Position numbers and translations under genes: made by a program | From: an uncultured Mollicutes bacterium | GTDB lineage: Bacteria > Bacillota_I > Bacilli_A > RF39 > UBA660 | Assembly: GCA_900550145.1 (NCBI GenBank) | Contig: URRF01000004.1 | Coordinates: forward strand, 1 to 57,467 | Direction of reading: 5' to 3' | Length of the DNA stretch: 57,467 bases | In this document: in pieces, positions 1 to 7,228 of the stretch | How the letters are laid out: each line of letters starts with the position of its first letter | How positions within the stretch are numbered: position 1 is the first letter of the stretch | Notes under the pieces: generated by a model | Databases searched by the model: none | What the model was told of the DNA's origin: nothing | Seen by the model: only the letters and a program-made list of their open reading frames with translations

Positions 1-1435
1 GCCATGTAAGACGATTTTCAGTTCCTAGAAATGCTCTGCCAGCCGGCTTATATGTTTCAAGGAATTTCACTCTTTCACTGTTACCATTTACCCCATGAAT
101 ATCCATATCCGAAGCATTGGCATCTCCAGATGTTACAAGACGAGTAGGATCCTCTTCATGACAAACTCTGACCAAGTCTTTAGCCACATCACCTTTGGTT
201 TCATTACCCACGCTATAAAGAAACACAGAAGGATGATTCCTATCTCTGCGTATAAAATTCCTCAAATCATTTTCCCAATGTTCGGCAAATGAATGCGCTC
301 CATAATCATGCAGAGCTTTCTGTCTCCATCCGTCAAACATCTCGTCAAACACCAAGATACCCATTTCATCACAGATATCATAGAATTCCGGTATCTGAGG
401 GTTATGTGCAGTCCGAACTGAATTACATCCCATGTTCTTTATCAGTGTGAGTTTCCATCTCAACAATTGCTCAGTTGACATTGCTCCTACCGGACCTCCT
501 TCAAGATGTTCGCACACACCTCTAAGTTTTGTCTGCTTACCGTTAAGATAAAATCCTGATTCTGCTTTCCATTCCAGGGTCCTGAAGCCAAATCGGATAT
601 TTTCTTCATCCATCAGTTTGCCGTCCTTATTCTCAAGCTTTATATTAAGAGTATAAAGATTGGGATTCTCCGTATCCCACAAACACGGGTTATTAACCTT
701 TGTCTGAAGATTGAAGTTATTCTCGCCCTTATCAAGTTTAATGTCCGACACAGATTTACCGACATTTACAGTCTCGCCTTTAGCATCCAACACAGAGACC
801 TTTATCATGTAGTTACCTGCATATTTATCAAGATTTACACAACCATCTATCAATACCTTACCATCAGCATCCGGAGTTCTGACAAATATCGATGTTGGCT
901 TGAAATATGAAGTATTTTCAGTACGCAAATACACATTACCATATATACCGCATCCGTGATACCATCGTGCACTAGGTTCCTTCGAGTTGTCCACTCTTAC
1001 AGCAATAACATTTTGTCCGTCTTTCAGGCTAGATGTAATATCATACGAAAACGACATATATCCGTATGGGAACTTACCCATATACTCACCGTTCACCCAC
1101 ACCTCGCTGTTCATATACACACCATCAAAGTCGATAAACATCGACTTGTCATTAATGCTGTCTATATCTACATCAAAGTATTGTCTGTACGATCCAATAC
1201 CCCCCGAAGCATATCCTCCTCTTGCTGTCTGCGCTCCGTCAATGGAATAACCGTTCTCGAAAGCCCAGTCATGCGGTAGGTTCAAAACTCTCCACTTTGA
1301 ATCGTCATACTGTGGGTTTATTGCTTCTCTGACATCACTGGGAAAGAATTTCCAGTTTATTGAGATTTTATTTTTTATACTATAAACCGGAAACGAAAAA
1401 ATAATAGTAATTAAAAATGTAAATATATATTTCAT
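1..1435 (-). CDS. Glycoside hydrolase family 2 beta-galactosidase-like protein, cut by the window edge
   Basis: The minus strand is open from an ATG at 1435 to the window edge (478 codons). The protein starts with a signal peptide (MKYIFTFLITIIFSF...). It continues with a GH2 sugar-binding jelly roll (motifs PHDWAFENGYS and VWVNGEYMGKFPYGYMSF), an Ig-like domain, and the start of a TIM barrel (KNMGCNSVRTAHNPQIPEFY). The GH2 acid/base motif GNE is present, with Glu near residue 412. The nucleophile region lies beyond the edge. By family knowledge it would be a secreted or periplasmic exo-glycosidase releasing beta-galactosyl or related sugars. It is clearly more GC-rich than the rest of the window, uses CTT, GGA, AAG and GAC freely, and resembles Bacteroidetes (Bacteroides/Prevotella) genes. 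It is probably not from the same organism. Confidence 0.9.
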   Translation of the reverse strand, partial: MKYIFTFLITIIFSFPVYSIKNKISINWKFFPSDVREAINPQYDDSKWRVLNLPHDWAFENGYSIDGAQTARGGYASGGIGSYRQYFDVDIDSINDKSMFIDFDGVYMNSEVWVNGEYMGKFPYGYMSFSYDITSSLKDGQNVIAVRVDNSKEPSARWYHGCGIYGNVYLRTENTSYFKPTSIFVRTPDADGKVLIDGCVNLDKYAGNYMIKVSVLDAKGETVNVGKSVSDIKLDKGENNFNLQTKVNNPCLWDTENPNLYTLNIKLENKDGKLMDEENIRFGFRTLEWKAESGFYLNGKQTKLRGVCEHLEGGPVGAMSTEQLLRWKLTLIKNMGCNSVRTAHNPQIPEFYDICDEMGILVFDEMFDGWRQKALHDYGAHSFAEHWENDLRNFIRRDRNHPSVFLYSVGNETKGDVAKDLVRVCHEEDPTRLVTSGDANASDMDIHGVNGNSERVKFLETYKPAGRAFLGTENRLTW

Positions 1436-1445
1436 GGCTATAAGT

Positions 1446-1487
1446 AAAAAACTCCGAAAGCATAAAAGCCATTATGCTTTCGGAGTT
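1446..1487 (-). terminator. Strong intrinsic terminator upstream of the GH2 gene
   Basis: On the minus strand a perfect 16-bp stem (AACTCCGAAAGCATAA with its complement) closes a 6-base loop and is followed directly by TTTTTT. It would end a minus-strand gene lying further right in the source genome. That gene is missing because the sequence changes character immediately past the stem. Confidence 0.8.
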
Positions 1488-1500
1488 GGTTTATAATCAA
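1486..1500. other. Probable chimeric junction between two genomes
   Basis: To the left are a Bacteroidetes-like GH2 gene and its neighbour's terminator. To the right, an AT-rich reading frame opens in mid-gene at 1497 with no start codon or ribosome-binding site. Base composition and codon use change within about 15 bases. This is best explained as an assembly join; a real insertion is possible but less likely. Confidence 0.7.
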
Positions 1501-1871
1501 ATAATCATTATTGTGAAGTTGATAATTTTCATAAAGGTGGTATGGGAATAGAAATAAATACAAGAACTGGTAAATTAAGAGGTAATGGTATTGATAAAGA
1601 TTTAAATGAATACAAAAAACATCCAGTAACTAATATTTATTTTGATAAATTTCAATTACCTTTTTGGGATGAAACAAAAAAACTTGTACTTAATGCTGCT
1701 TTGGTAAATGAAAATATTAAAGTAGTTGGATGGGATGTTGCAATAACAAAAACAGGACCAATTTTAGTGGAAGGAAATAGACGCCCTGGATTTGATATAG
1801 TTCAAGTGGTAAGTAAAAGAGGAAGAAAAGATATAATGTATCATGTAGAAAACAAACTTAATGAAAGGTAG
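1497..1871 (+). CDS. C-terminal fragment of a sugar-transferase-associated ATP-grasp protein
   Basis: The open frame runs from 1497 without a start codon, and residues before the first ATG (1542) still look coding (HYCEVDNFHKGGMGIEIN). The segment matches the C-terminal part of the ATP-grasp family found in capsule and polysaccharide clusters: KVVGWDVAITKTGPILVEGN carries the metal/ATP-binding Glu and Asn of the ATP-grasp active site. About two thirds of the gene is missing at the 5' side because of the junction near 1490, so this is a truncation by sequence context rather than evident decay. It is followed after 6 bases by a glycosyltransferase gene, in keeping with a surface-glycan operon. 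Confidence 0.75.
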   Translation, partial: SNNHYCEVDNFHKGGMGIEINTRTGKLRGNGIDKDLNEYKKHPVTNIYFDKFQLPFWDETKKLVLNAALVNENIKVVGWDVAITKTGPILVEGNRRPGFDIVQVVSKRGRKDIMYHVENKLNER

Positions 1872-1877
1872 TGCTTT

Positions 1878-3050
1878 ATGAAAAAAATAAAAATGTTAGT
1901 AATACCAAGTTGGTATCCAAATGAAAAAGATCCATTATGGGGAAATTACTTTATAAAACAAGCAGAAGCATTAAATGATTATATAGATGTTTCTATGCTA
2001 TATATTAATAGAATCGGCTTAAAGGAACTAAATAAATATTATAATGAAAAGAAAACAGATGGATTTAATAAAACTCTATATAACTTTAATTTTTACAAAA
2101 AAACAATTATAAATTATAAATCAGTTAGTTTAGATTATGCATTTAAAAAATATAAAAAAGCTGCATATGATGCATATAAAAAATATATTCAAATAGTAGG
2201 AAAACCAGATATTATATTAGTTCAAAGTATACTTCCAGGAGGAATTGCGGCTAAATATATAAAAGAAAAAGAAGGAATTCCATACATAGTACATGCTCAT
2301 TCAGAAGCAATACTTACAAATCCTATTTATCAAAAATATGTTAACGAAATAGTAAAATATGCAGATGATTATATGGCAGTAAATAATAATATAAAAGAGA
2401 AAATAGAAGCTATTAGAAAAAAAGAATGTCATATTATTCCTAATTTTATAGATTGCAAAAAATTTGATTTAAGTAAAGAAAAGAAAACAGATGATTTTAA
2501 ATTAGTAAGTATATGTAATTTCTATAAAGTAAAAAGTTTAGATGTATTACTTAAGGCACTTAATATTGTAGTAAATGAAAAAAATAAAAAGAATGTAAAA
2601 TTAAAAATAGTAGGAACTGGTGAATATAAAGATTTCTATGAAAGTATTTGTCATAGTTTAAAACTAAATGATAATGTAGAATTTATGGGTTATGTAAATA
2701 ACGATGAAATTCCTAATATTCTTTGTAATAGCGATGTATTATGTGTATCAAGTTCATTTGAAACATTTTGCATACCTATAGTTGAAGCATTTGCATCAGG
2801 TATACCTGTTATTACAACTAATTGTACAGGACCTCTTGAAATAGTAGATAAATCTAATAGTGTAGTAGTACCAATAAATGATATAAATCTATTTGCAGAC
2901 GCAATAATAGATGTAATGAACAATTACAAAAAATATAATAGCAAAGAAATAAAAAAATATGCATATGAAAAATATGACAAAAGTACTATAAGTAAAAAAA
3001 TAATTAAAATATGCGAAGATGTAATAAATAAGAAAAAAAGTATCAAGTGA
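1878..3050 (+). CDS. Family 4-type glycosyltransferase
   Basis: A 390-residue protein with the two-domain layout of GT-B fold, GT4-type enzymes. The N-terminal half has VIPSWYPNEKDPLWGNYFIKQ and a HAHSEA loop. The C-terminal half has LVSICNFYKVKSLDVLLKAL, KIVGTGEY, and the signature E-x7-E region SSFETFCIPIVEAFASGIPVI (cut here as SFETFCIPIVEAFASGIPV) near residues 292-312. It would transfer a sugar from an NDP-sugar onto a growing surface polysaccharide at the cytoplasmic face of the membrane; the sugar cannot be told. It lies 6 bases after the ATP-grasp fragment with GTGCTTT between, so co-transcription is likely. It ends at a hairpin shared with the minus-strand gene to the right. Confidence 0.85.
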   Translation: MKKIKMLVIPSWYPNEKDPLWGNYFIKQAEALNDYIDVSMLYINRIGLKELNKYYNEKKTDGFNKTLYNFNFYKKTIINYKSVSLDYAFKKYKKAAYDAYKKYIQIVGKPDIILVQSILPGGIAAKYIKEKEGIPYIVHAHSEAILTNPIYQKYVNEIVKYADDYMAVNNNIKEKIEAIRKKECHIIPNFIDCKKFDLSKEKKTDDFKLVSICNFYKVKSLDVLLKALNIVVNEKNKKNVKLKIVGTGEYKDFYESICHSLKLNDNVEFMGYVNNDEIPNILCNSDVLCVSSSFETFCIPIVEAFASGIPVITTNCTGPLEIVDKSNSVVVPINDINLFADAIIDVMNNYKKYNSKEIKKYAYEKYDKSTISKKIIKICEDVINKKKSIK

Positions 3051-3057
3051 TACTTTT
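3036..3057. terminator. Bidirectional terminator between convergent genes
   Basis: AAAAGTATCA-AG-TGATACTTTT forms a stem with A and T tracts on its two sides. It sits between the glycosyltransferase stop and the stop of the convergent small gene and could serve both. Confidence 0.6.
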
Positions 3058-3313
3058 ACATCATATGCATTGCATTTGGATACGCATTCTGATTATACAT
3101 ATCAGGCAAGCTTGTATTATAAGAAGTTTCAGTATTATAAATACCATTATTACTTTCTAATCTAGATACTCTTGTATCTAATCTTTTTACAATTCTTTCT
3201 AAAGAATTTATTCTATTTTCAAGCTCATTTACACCAGGCATAATAGGATACATACCTTGCATATTTACATTTGGATAGGGCATAAACATAGGATTATTTC
3301 TATCTGATTTCAT
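3056..3313 (-). CDS. Small coiled-coil protein with Met/Pro/Asn-rich ends
   Basis: An 85-residue protein; the ATG at 3313 has AGGTGA seven bases upstream. The first ~28 residues are rich in Met, Pro, Asn and Tyr (MFMPYPNVNMQGMYPIMPG). Residues ~30-55 form a regular heptad-like helix (ELENRINSLERIVKRLDTRV). The tail is again Asn/Tyr/Met-rich. There is no signal peptide or membrane segment. The layout, a short coiled-coil core between sticky disordered ends, is seen in small oligomerising or coat-like proteins, but I do not recognise the family and assign no function. Confidence 0.65.
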   Translation of the reverse strand: MKSDRNNPMFMPYPNVNMQGMYPIMPGVNELENRINSLERIVKRLDTRVSRLESNNGIYNTETSYNTSLPDMYNQNAYPNAMHMM

Positions 3314-3361
3314 ACATTCACCTAAAACCTTTCATTTAATTATATGCAAATTCAAAAAATT

Positions 3362-3370
3362 TGTTATAAT
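3362..3370 (+). promoter_or_regulatory. Extended -10 promoter for trmB
   Basis: TGTTATAAT, a perfect extended -10 element, lies 22 bases before the trmB ATG. No clear -35 is seen. AGAGGTG follows as the ribosome-binding site. Confidence 0.6.
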
Positions 3371-3392
3371 TATACTTAGTTAGAGGTGAAAA

Positions 3393-4022
3393 ATGAGATT
3401 AAGAAACATAAAAAACAAAGAAGAAATACTTAATAATAGCAAATATATTATATTAAATCCAAAAGAATATAAAGGAAAATGGAATAATGTATTTAAAAAT
3501 AATAATCCAATTTATATAGAAATAGGGATGGGTAAAGGCAAATTCATATTAGAAAATGCATTAAAATATCCAAACATAAATTTTATTGGAATAGAAAAAT
3601 ATGATAGTGTTATAGCAAGGGCTATAAAGAAAATAGATGAACACGAAATAAATAATTTAAAACTAATTAGAATAGATGCAAATGAATTAAATGATGTATT
3701 TGATAAAGAAATAGATTTAATATATTTAACATTCTCTGATCCATGGCCAAAAGATAGACATGCAAAAAGACGTTTAAGTCATAGCGATTTCTTAAAAATA
3801 TATGATGATATATTTAAAAATTATAAAAAAATAGAAATGAAAACAGATAATAGAAAACTGTTTGAATATTCAGTTGTATCTTTTAGTAAATATGGATATG
3901 TAATAGAACAAATAAGTACAGATTTACATAAAGACGAAGAGAATATAATAACAACAGAATACGAAGATAAATTTGTAAAATTAGGGCTTCCAATATACAA
4001 AGTTATATGCTTAAAAAAATAG
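3393..4022 (+). CDS. trmB: tRNA (guanine-N7-)-methyltransferase TrmB
   Basis: A 209-residue SAM-dependent enzyme that methylates G46 in the variable loop of tRNAs. Hallmarks: IYIEIGMGKGKFI (SAM-binding loop), NFIGIEKY (acidic residue after strand 2), and the diagnostic TFSDPWPKDRHAKRRLS motif that binds tRNA and catalyses. The size matches the bacterial TrmB family. The start at 3393 is supported by GAGGTGAAAA. The gene is monocistronic: it has its own extended -10 promoter and a strong terminator directly after the stop. Confidence 0.95.
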   Translation: MRLRNIKNKEEILNNSKYIILNPKEYKGKWNNVFKNNNPIYIEIGMGKGKFILENALKYPNINFIGIEKYDSVIARAIKKIDEHEINNLKLIRIDANELNDVFDKEIDLIYLTFSDPWPKDRHAKRRLSHSDFLKIYDDIFKNYKKIEMKTDNRKLFEYSVVSFSKYGYVIEQISTDLHKDEENIITTEYEDKFVKLGLPIYKVICLKK

Positions 4023-4025
4023 AAC

Positions 4026-4062
4026 ATATTTAATAATAACTATTTATTAAATATTTTTTTTG
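4026..4062 (+). terminator. Intrinsic terminator of trmB
   Basis: ATATTTAATAA pairs with TTATTAAATAT across a short loop and is followed by a run of T. It isolates trmB from the secretion locus downstream. Confidence 0.75.
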
Positions 4063-4071
4063 TGTTAAAAT
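4063..4071 (+). promoter_or_regulatory. Extended -10 promoter of the secretion-like operon
   Basis: TGTTAAAAT lies directly after the trmB terminator, about 52 bases before the first gene of the locus. The same word stands before mutL and before the small gene at 24291. Confidence 0.55.
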
Positions 4072-4123
4072 ATATCTATGATTATGGACACTTTTATATG
4101 TTCTGAAGGAAGTGATTATATAT

Positions 4124-6364
4124 ATGCTATTAGATGATTTTAACTTGGCTGCACTTATTGGTTTAGGAGCAACATCAGTTGGTGTTATCGCAGATATGAT
4201 GAGGTTAATATTTTTCTTTTTAGATTCAATTGTGTATAGTTTAATACCAGTAGTTTATAGAGGAATATTTGCTTTATATGATATAGATAAAATAATAGGC
4301 GTGGGGAATACTCAGAATCTATTAAATACAGCAAAAGAAACTGTTTATTCGTTTCTTGCTATTTTTATGTTCTTTAGAGTTGCTTTTTCACTAATTACTA
4401 TGTTAGTAGACCCATCTTTAATAGATGATAAAAGTAAAGGAGCAAAAAAAATAGTACTAAATATTTTTATATGTTTAGGGCTTATTGTTGTAGTACCAGT
4501 TTTCTTTAGAGTAGCAAAAAATATTCAAACAAGGGTACTGGAAGAAAAAATTATAGAAAGAGCTGTTGGCGGAGATATTTATTCAAATGATCAAAATTAT
4601 AATCTAGGGAATGAACTAGCACTTTCTACATGGAGCGTATTTTTACAGCCAGTAGTAGATGAAGGAGATGCCTATGATGCATGGAAAGGTGTTTTCGAAA
4701 GTGGAAATCCAACAATATGGCCTCTACCAGTCCTAGCAACTCACTTAAATGATACAACAGGAGGTATTTTAGGAGGATTGGCTACTAAAATAGCAGGAGT
4801 AGCAGCAATCTTAAGAGCAACTGGTACAGTCACATATCAACTAGGATATATATGGTTAATATCTGGTTTAGTTGGAATTTATGTAGTTTGGACAATGATC
4901 AAATTGCTTATTGATGTTGCATATCGTTCAATTAAATTCTTACTATTAGAAGTTATTTCACCAATTGCAATAATTTCTTACATAGATCCAAAATCATCAG
5001 AAAAAGGATTATTTAGCAAATGGTTATCAGAAACACTAAAAACATATTTATCATTGTTTATAAGAATATTCATATTTGCAATGGTTTCAGTAATACTAAA
5101 ACAAATTTCAGTTAGTTCGTTCTTTGACGAAGGAAACATACTTACTAGATTATTTTTCATACTTGCACTTGTTGCATTTATGAAAACAGCACCTAAGTTT
5201 ATAGATAACTTATTTGGAACAGAAATATCTAAGGGTAGTGATACTAAGTTTGCATCTGATTTGCTAAGAGGTGGGTTAGGAGCAATTGGTGGAGCAGCGA
5301 CTGGAGCAATTGGTGGTGCTGTTGTTGCAGGAAGAAAAAACCTGCCTATGGGACGAAGTGTATGGGAAGGTGCTAAAAAAGGCTTAACTGGTGGATTTTC
5401 TTCGGCAAGAAAAGGAAGTTTCATGGATTATGGAAAAAATCTAATATCAGGAGCTTCAGGACAAGCTGCTAGAGAATATTTTGAATTAGCTAAAGAAGCG
5501 GATGAAAGAAAAGCTTTAAGAACAAAAGAACGTGCTGAAGCAGCATCTGACACATACGATGCACTTAAGAGCAGTTTTGGTTACAAGGATGCTCCTGATG
5601 CTATGACTAAGGCCACAAAACTTGCAGATGCATTTAGGACGAAAGGTATAAGATTTGATCCTGTAGCGAATGCAAAAGATAAAGAACTTAATAAAGCGTT
5701 ATTGGATGCTGATGAAGCTGATTTAAAAGACGCTTCATTAATGACTGAAAGAGGCAAAGTTCTTGACACGGCACTTGCATATAGAAAATTAGTAGACGAT
5801 GGAACAATATCACAAGATATGGCTGATAAGTTAACAATGCAAGCAATTAGAAAGTATAACAAACTTGCCGCTTCTAAACATTATGCAAGAGCTAAAGGCG
5901 ATTTGAACGACGCTTCAGCAAGAGCAATCCAATTAGAAGTTAGTTATGATGGAAAATCTTCAACAGAACTTCAATCAATTGTTACATCTAAACAGCTTTC
6001 GAATTATCAAGAAATTTTAGGAATGTCGGTTTCTGGAATTTCAGGAATAGAAAATATGAGTGTTGCTGATATAGAAAGAACATTAAGAATAACAATTTCA
6101 GATGATAAGAGAGAAAAGATAAACAATATAAGAAATAAATCTAATACTTTACGTACAACAGTTGACAAAAAAGAAATTTCTGAATTTGTTGCTGATATAG
6201 ATAAGTTTACTGAAAAAGCGGTTGCTGCAGATGGTGTTTCTGGAAAATCAGAAGCATTACTAGGAAAAGCAAATGCTGCTGTAGATGAAGAAATGAAAAT
6301 CTCTAGTAAGAGTTCTGAATTTATTAAAAGAGTTCAACTTGGAGATAAGTATAGGGGTAGATAG
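4124..6364 (+). CDS. VirB6/TrbL-like polytopic membrane protein of a type IV secretion-like system
   Basis: About 746 residues. The ATG at 4124 is preferred because AAGGAAGTG lies about 10 bases before it; a GTG at 4112 would sit almost on top of that site. The N-terminal ~380 residues hold several membrane segments (FLAIFMFFRVAFSLITMLV, IVLNIFICLGLIVVVPVFF, FILALVAFMKTAPKF). A Gly/Ala-rich hinge follows (GGLGAIGGAATGAIGGAVVA), then a ~330-residue charged helical cytoplasmic tail. This is the layout of VirB6/TrbL-type inner-membrane channel proteins in Gram-positive conjugation systems. It heads an operon with PrgI-, VirB4-, M23- and VirD4-type genes. Assignment rests on topology and context, since this family is poorly conserved. 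Confidence 0.75.
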   Translation: MLLDDFNLAALIGLGATSVGVIADMMRLIFFFLDSIVYSLIPVVYRGIFALYDIDKIIGVGNTQNLLNTAKETVYSFLAIFMFFRVAFSLITMLVDPSLIDDKSKGAKKIVLNIFICLGLIVVVPVFFRVAKNIQTRVLEEKIIERAVGGDIYSNDQNYNLGNELALSTWSVFLQPVVDEGDAYDAWKGVFESGNPTIWPLPVLATHLNDTTGGILGGLATKIAGVAAILRATGTVTYQLGYIWLISGLVGIYVVWTMIKLLIDVAYRSIKFLLLEVISPIAIISYIDPKSSEKGLFSKWLSETLKTYLSLFIRIFIFAMVSVILKQISVSSFFDEGNILTRLFFILALVAFMKTAPKFIDNLFGTEISKGSDTKFASDLLRGGLGAIGGAATGAIGGAVVAGRKNLPMGRSVWEGAKKGLTGGFSSARKGSFMDYGKNLISGASGQAAREYFELAKEADERKALRTKERAEAASDTYDALKSSFGYKDAPDAMTKATKLADAFRTKGIRFDPVANAKDKELNKALLDADEADLKDASLMTERGKVLDTALAYRKLVDDGTISQDMADKLTMQAIRKYNKLAASKHYARAKGDLNDASARAIQLEVSYDGKSSTELQSIVTSKQLSNYQEILGMSVSGISGIENMSVADIERTLRITISDDKREKINNIRNKSNTLRTTVDKKEISEFVADIDKFTEKAVAADGVSGKSEALLGKANAAVDEEMKISSKSSEFIKRVQLGDKYRGR

Positions 6365-6375
6365 GAGGTTAGCTT

Positions 6376-6702
6376 ATGATAAATGGTGGTTATTTGATAC
6401 CAGCAAATACAAAAAAAGGTCAGTTGATATTTGGTATATTCACAACAGTAGATTTAATGCTATTTGGAACAGGAGTTGGAATATCAATAATACTATTATT
6501 GGCAATTGGTGCTAGTGAAACAATAAATGCTATAGTTTGTTTAATACCAGCTTTAGTATGTGGTTTCCTAGTACTACCTATACCAAATTATAGAAATGTT
6601 AGAAATTTTATAGTTTCGGCTTATCAATTTCTAACTAATCAAAGAATATATAAGTGGAGAGGATGGTGTTTGTATGAGCAAGCAAGGGAAAGGAAGCAAT
6701 AG
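6376..6702 (+). CDS. PrgI-family (VirB3-like) membrane protein
   Basis: 108 residues with two adjacent membrane segments (residues ~20-40 and ~48-68), followed by the PrgI-type ending PNYRNVRNFIVSAYQFLTNQ and RIYKWRG. PrgI/VirB3-like proteins sit in the inner membrane and pair with VirB4 in Gram-positive type IV secretion. GGAGG lies 10 bases before the ATG. It starts 11 bases after the VirB6-like gene, and its last 29 bases overlap the next gene, which points to translational coupling. Confidence 0.8.
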   Translation: MINGGYLIPANTKKGQLIFGIFTTVDLMLFGTGVGISIILLLAIGASETINAIVCLIPALVCGFLVLPIPNYRNVRNFIVSAYQFLTNQRIYKWRGWCLYEQARERKQ

Positions 6703-7228
6703 ACCTGCAGAAGCTTGGATGCCAGTTAGAAACATTTCTAACGGGACAGTAATATTAGACAACAATGAAAAAGTAACAGGTGTAAAAGTAACTCCGAGAA
6801 ACATATTTATACTTGATGAAGATGCACAACAAAATGTTATTAGGGGTTTAAGCAACTTTTACAATACTATTGATTTTGAGTTTTGGTTAATAGTTTCTGA
6901 TAGAGTGGTTGATATTTCTTTATATCAATCTCAGTTACAACTTTTATATAATAATGTTTCTAAACCAAAATTAAGAAAACTTATTATGCAAGATATAAAT
7001 AAAGGTAATTCGTTTATGAATAATAATGTTGTTGATACCGAGTATTATATTTTGTTTAGAGAAAAGAATCCAGATTTAATACAAAAGAAAATAAGGGCTA
7101 TAATAAATGGACTTGCTCTATGTGGTTTGGATTCAATGCAAACTACTAATGAAGATTTAAGAACATTGATAGATAACTTTATCAATGGAGGAGTTAGAAC
7201 TCAGTTTGGGACGGTGATGCCTGTATGA
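6674..7228 (+). CDS. VirB4-associated N-terminal-like protein of the secretion locus
   Basis: 184 residues, soluble, no membrane segment. It starts with a basic, Gly/Ser-rich stretch (MSKQGKGSNRPAEAWMPVR). A mixed alpha/beta domain follows with the VKVTPRNIFILDEDAQQNVI motif typical of proteins preceding VirB4 in Firmicutes conjugative elements. It overlaps the prior gene by 29 bases and the VirB4 gene by 4 (ATGA), so it is translationally coupled on both sides. It probably works as part of, or a partner to, the VirB4 ATPase complex. It is not a frameshifted piece: the overlap is clean and the next gene starts naturally. Confidence 0.65.
   Translation: MSKQGKGSNRPAEAWMPVRNISNGTVILDNNEKVTGVKVTPRNIFILDEDAQQNVIRGLSNFYNTIDFEFWLIVSDRVVDISLYQSQLQLLYNNVSKPKLRKLIMQDINKGNSFMNNNVVDTEYYILFREKNPDLIQKKIRAIINGLALCGLDSMQTTNEDLRTLIDNFINGGVRTQFGTVMPV

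Noticed and set aside
6674..7228. Frameshifted fragment of one long virB4
   Set aside because: The ATGA overlap is clean, both frames have coding bias, and ribosome-binding signals are suitable; there is no sign of a lost base.
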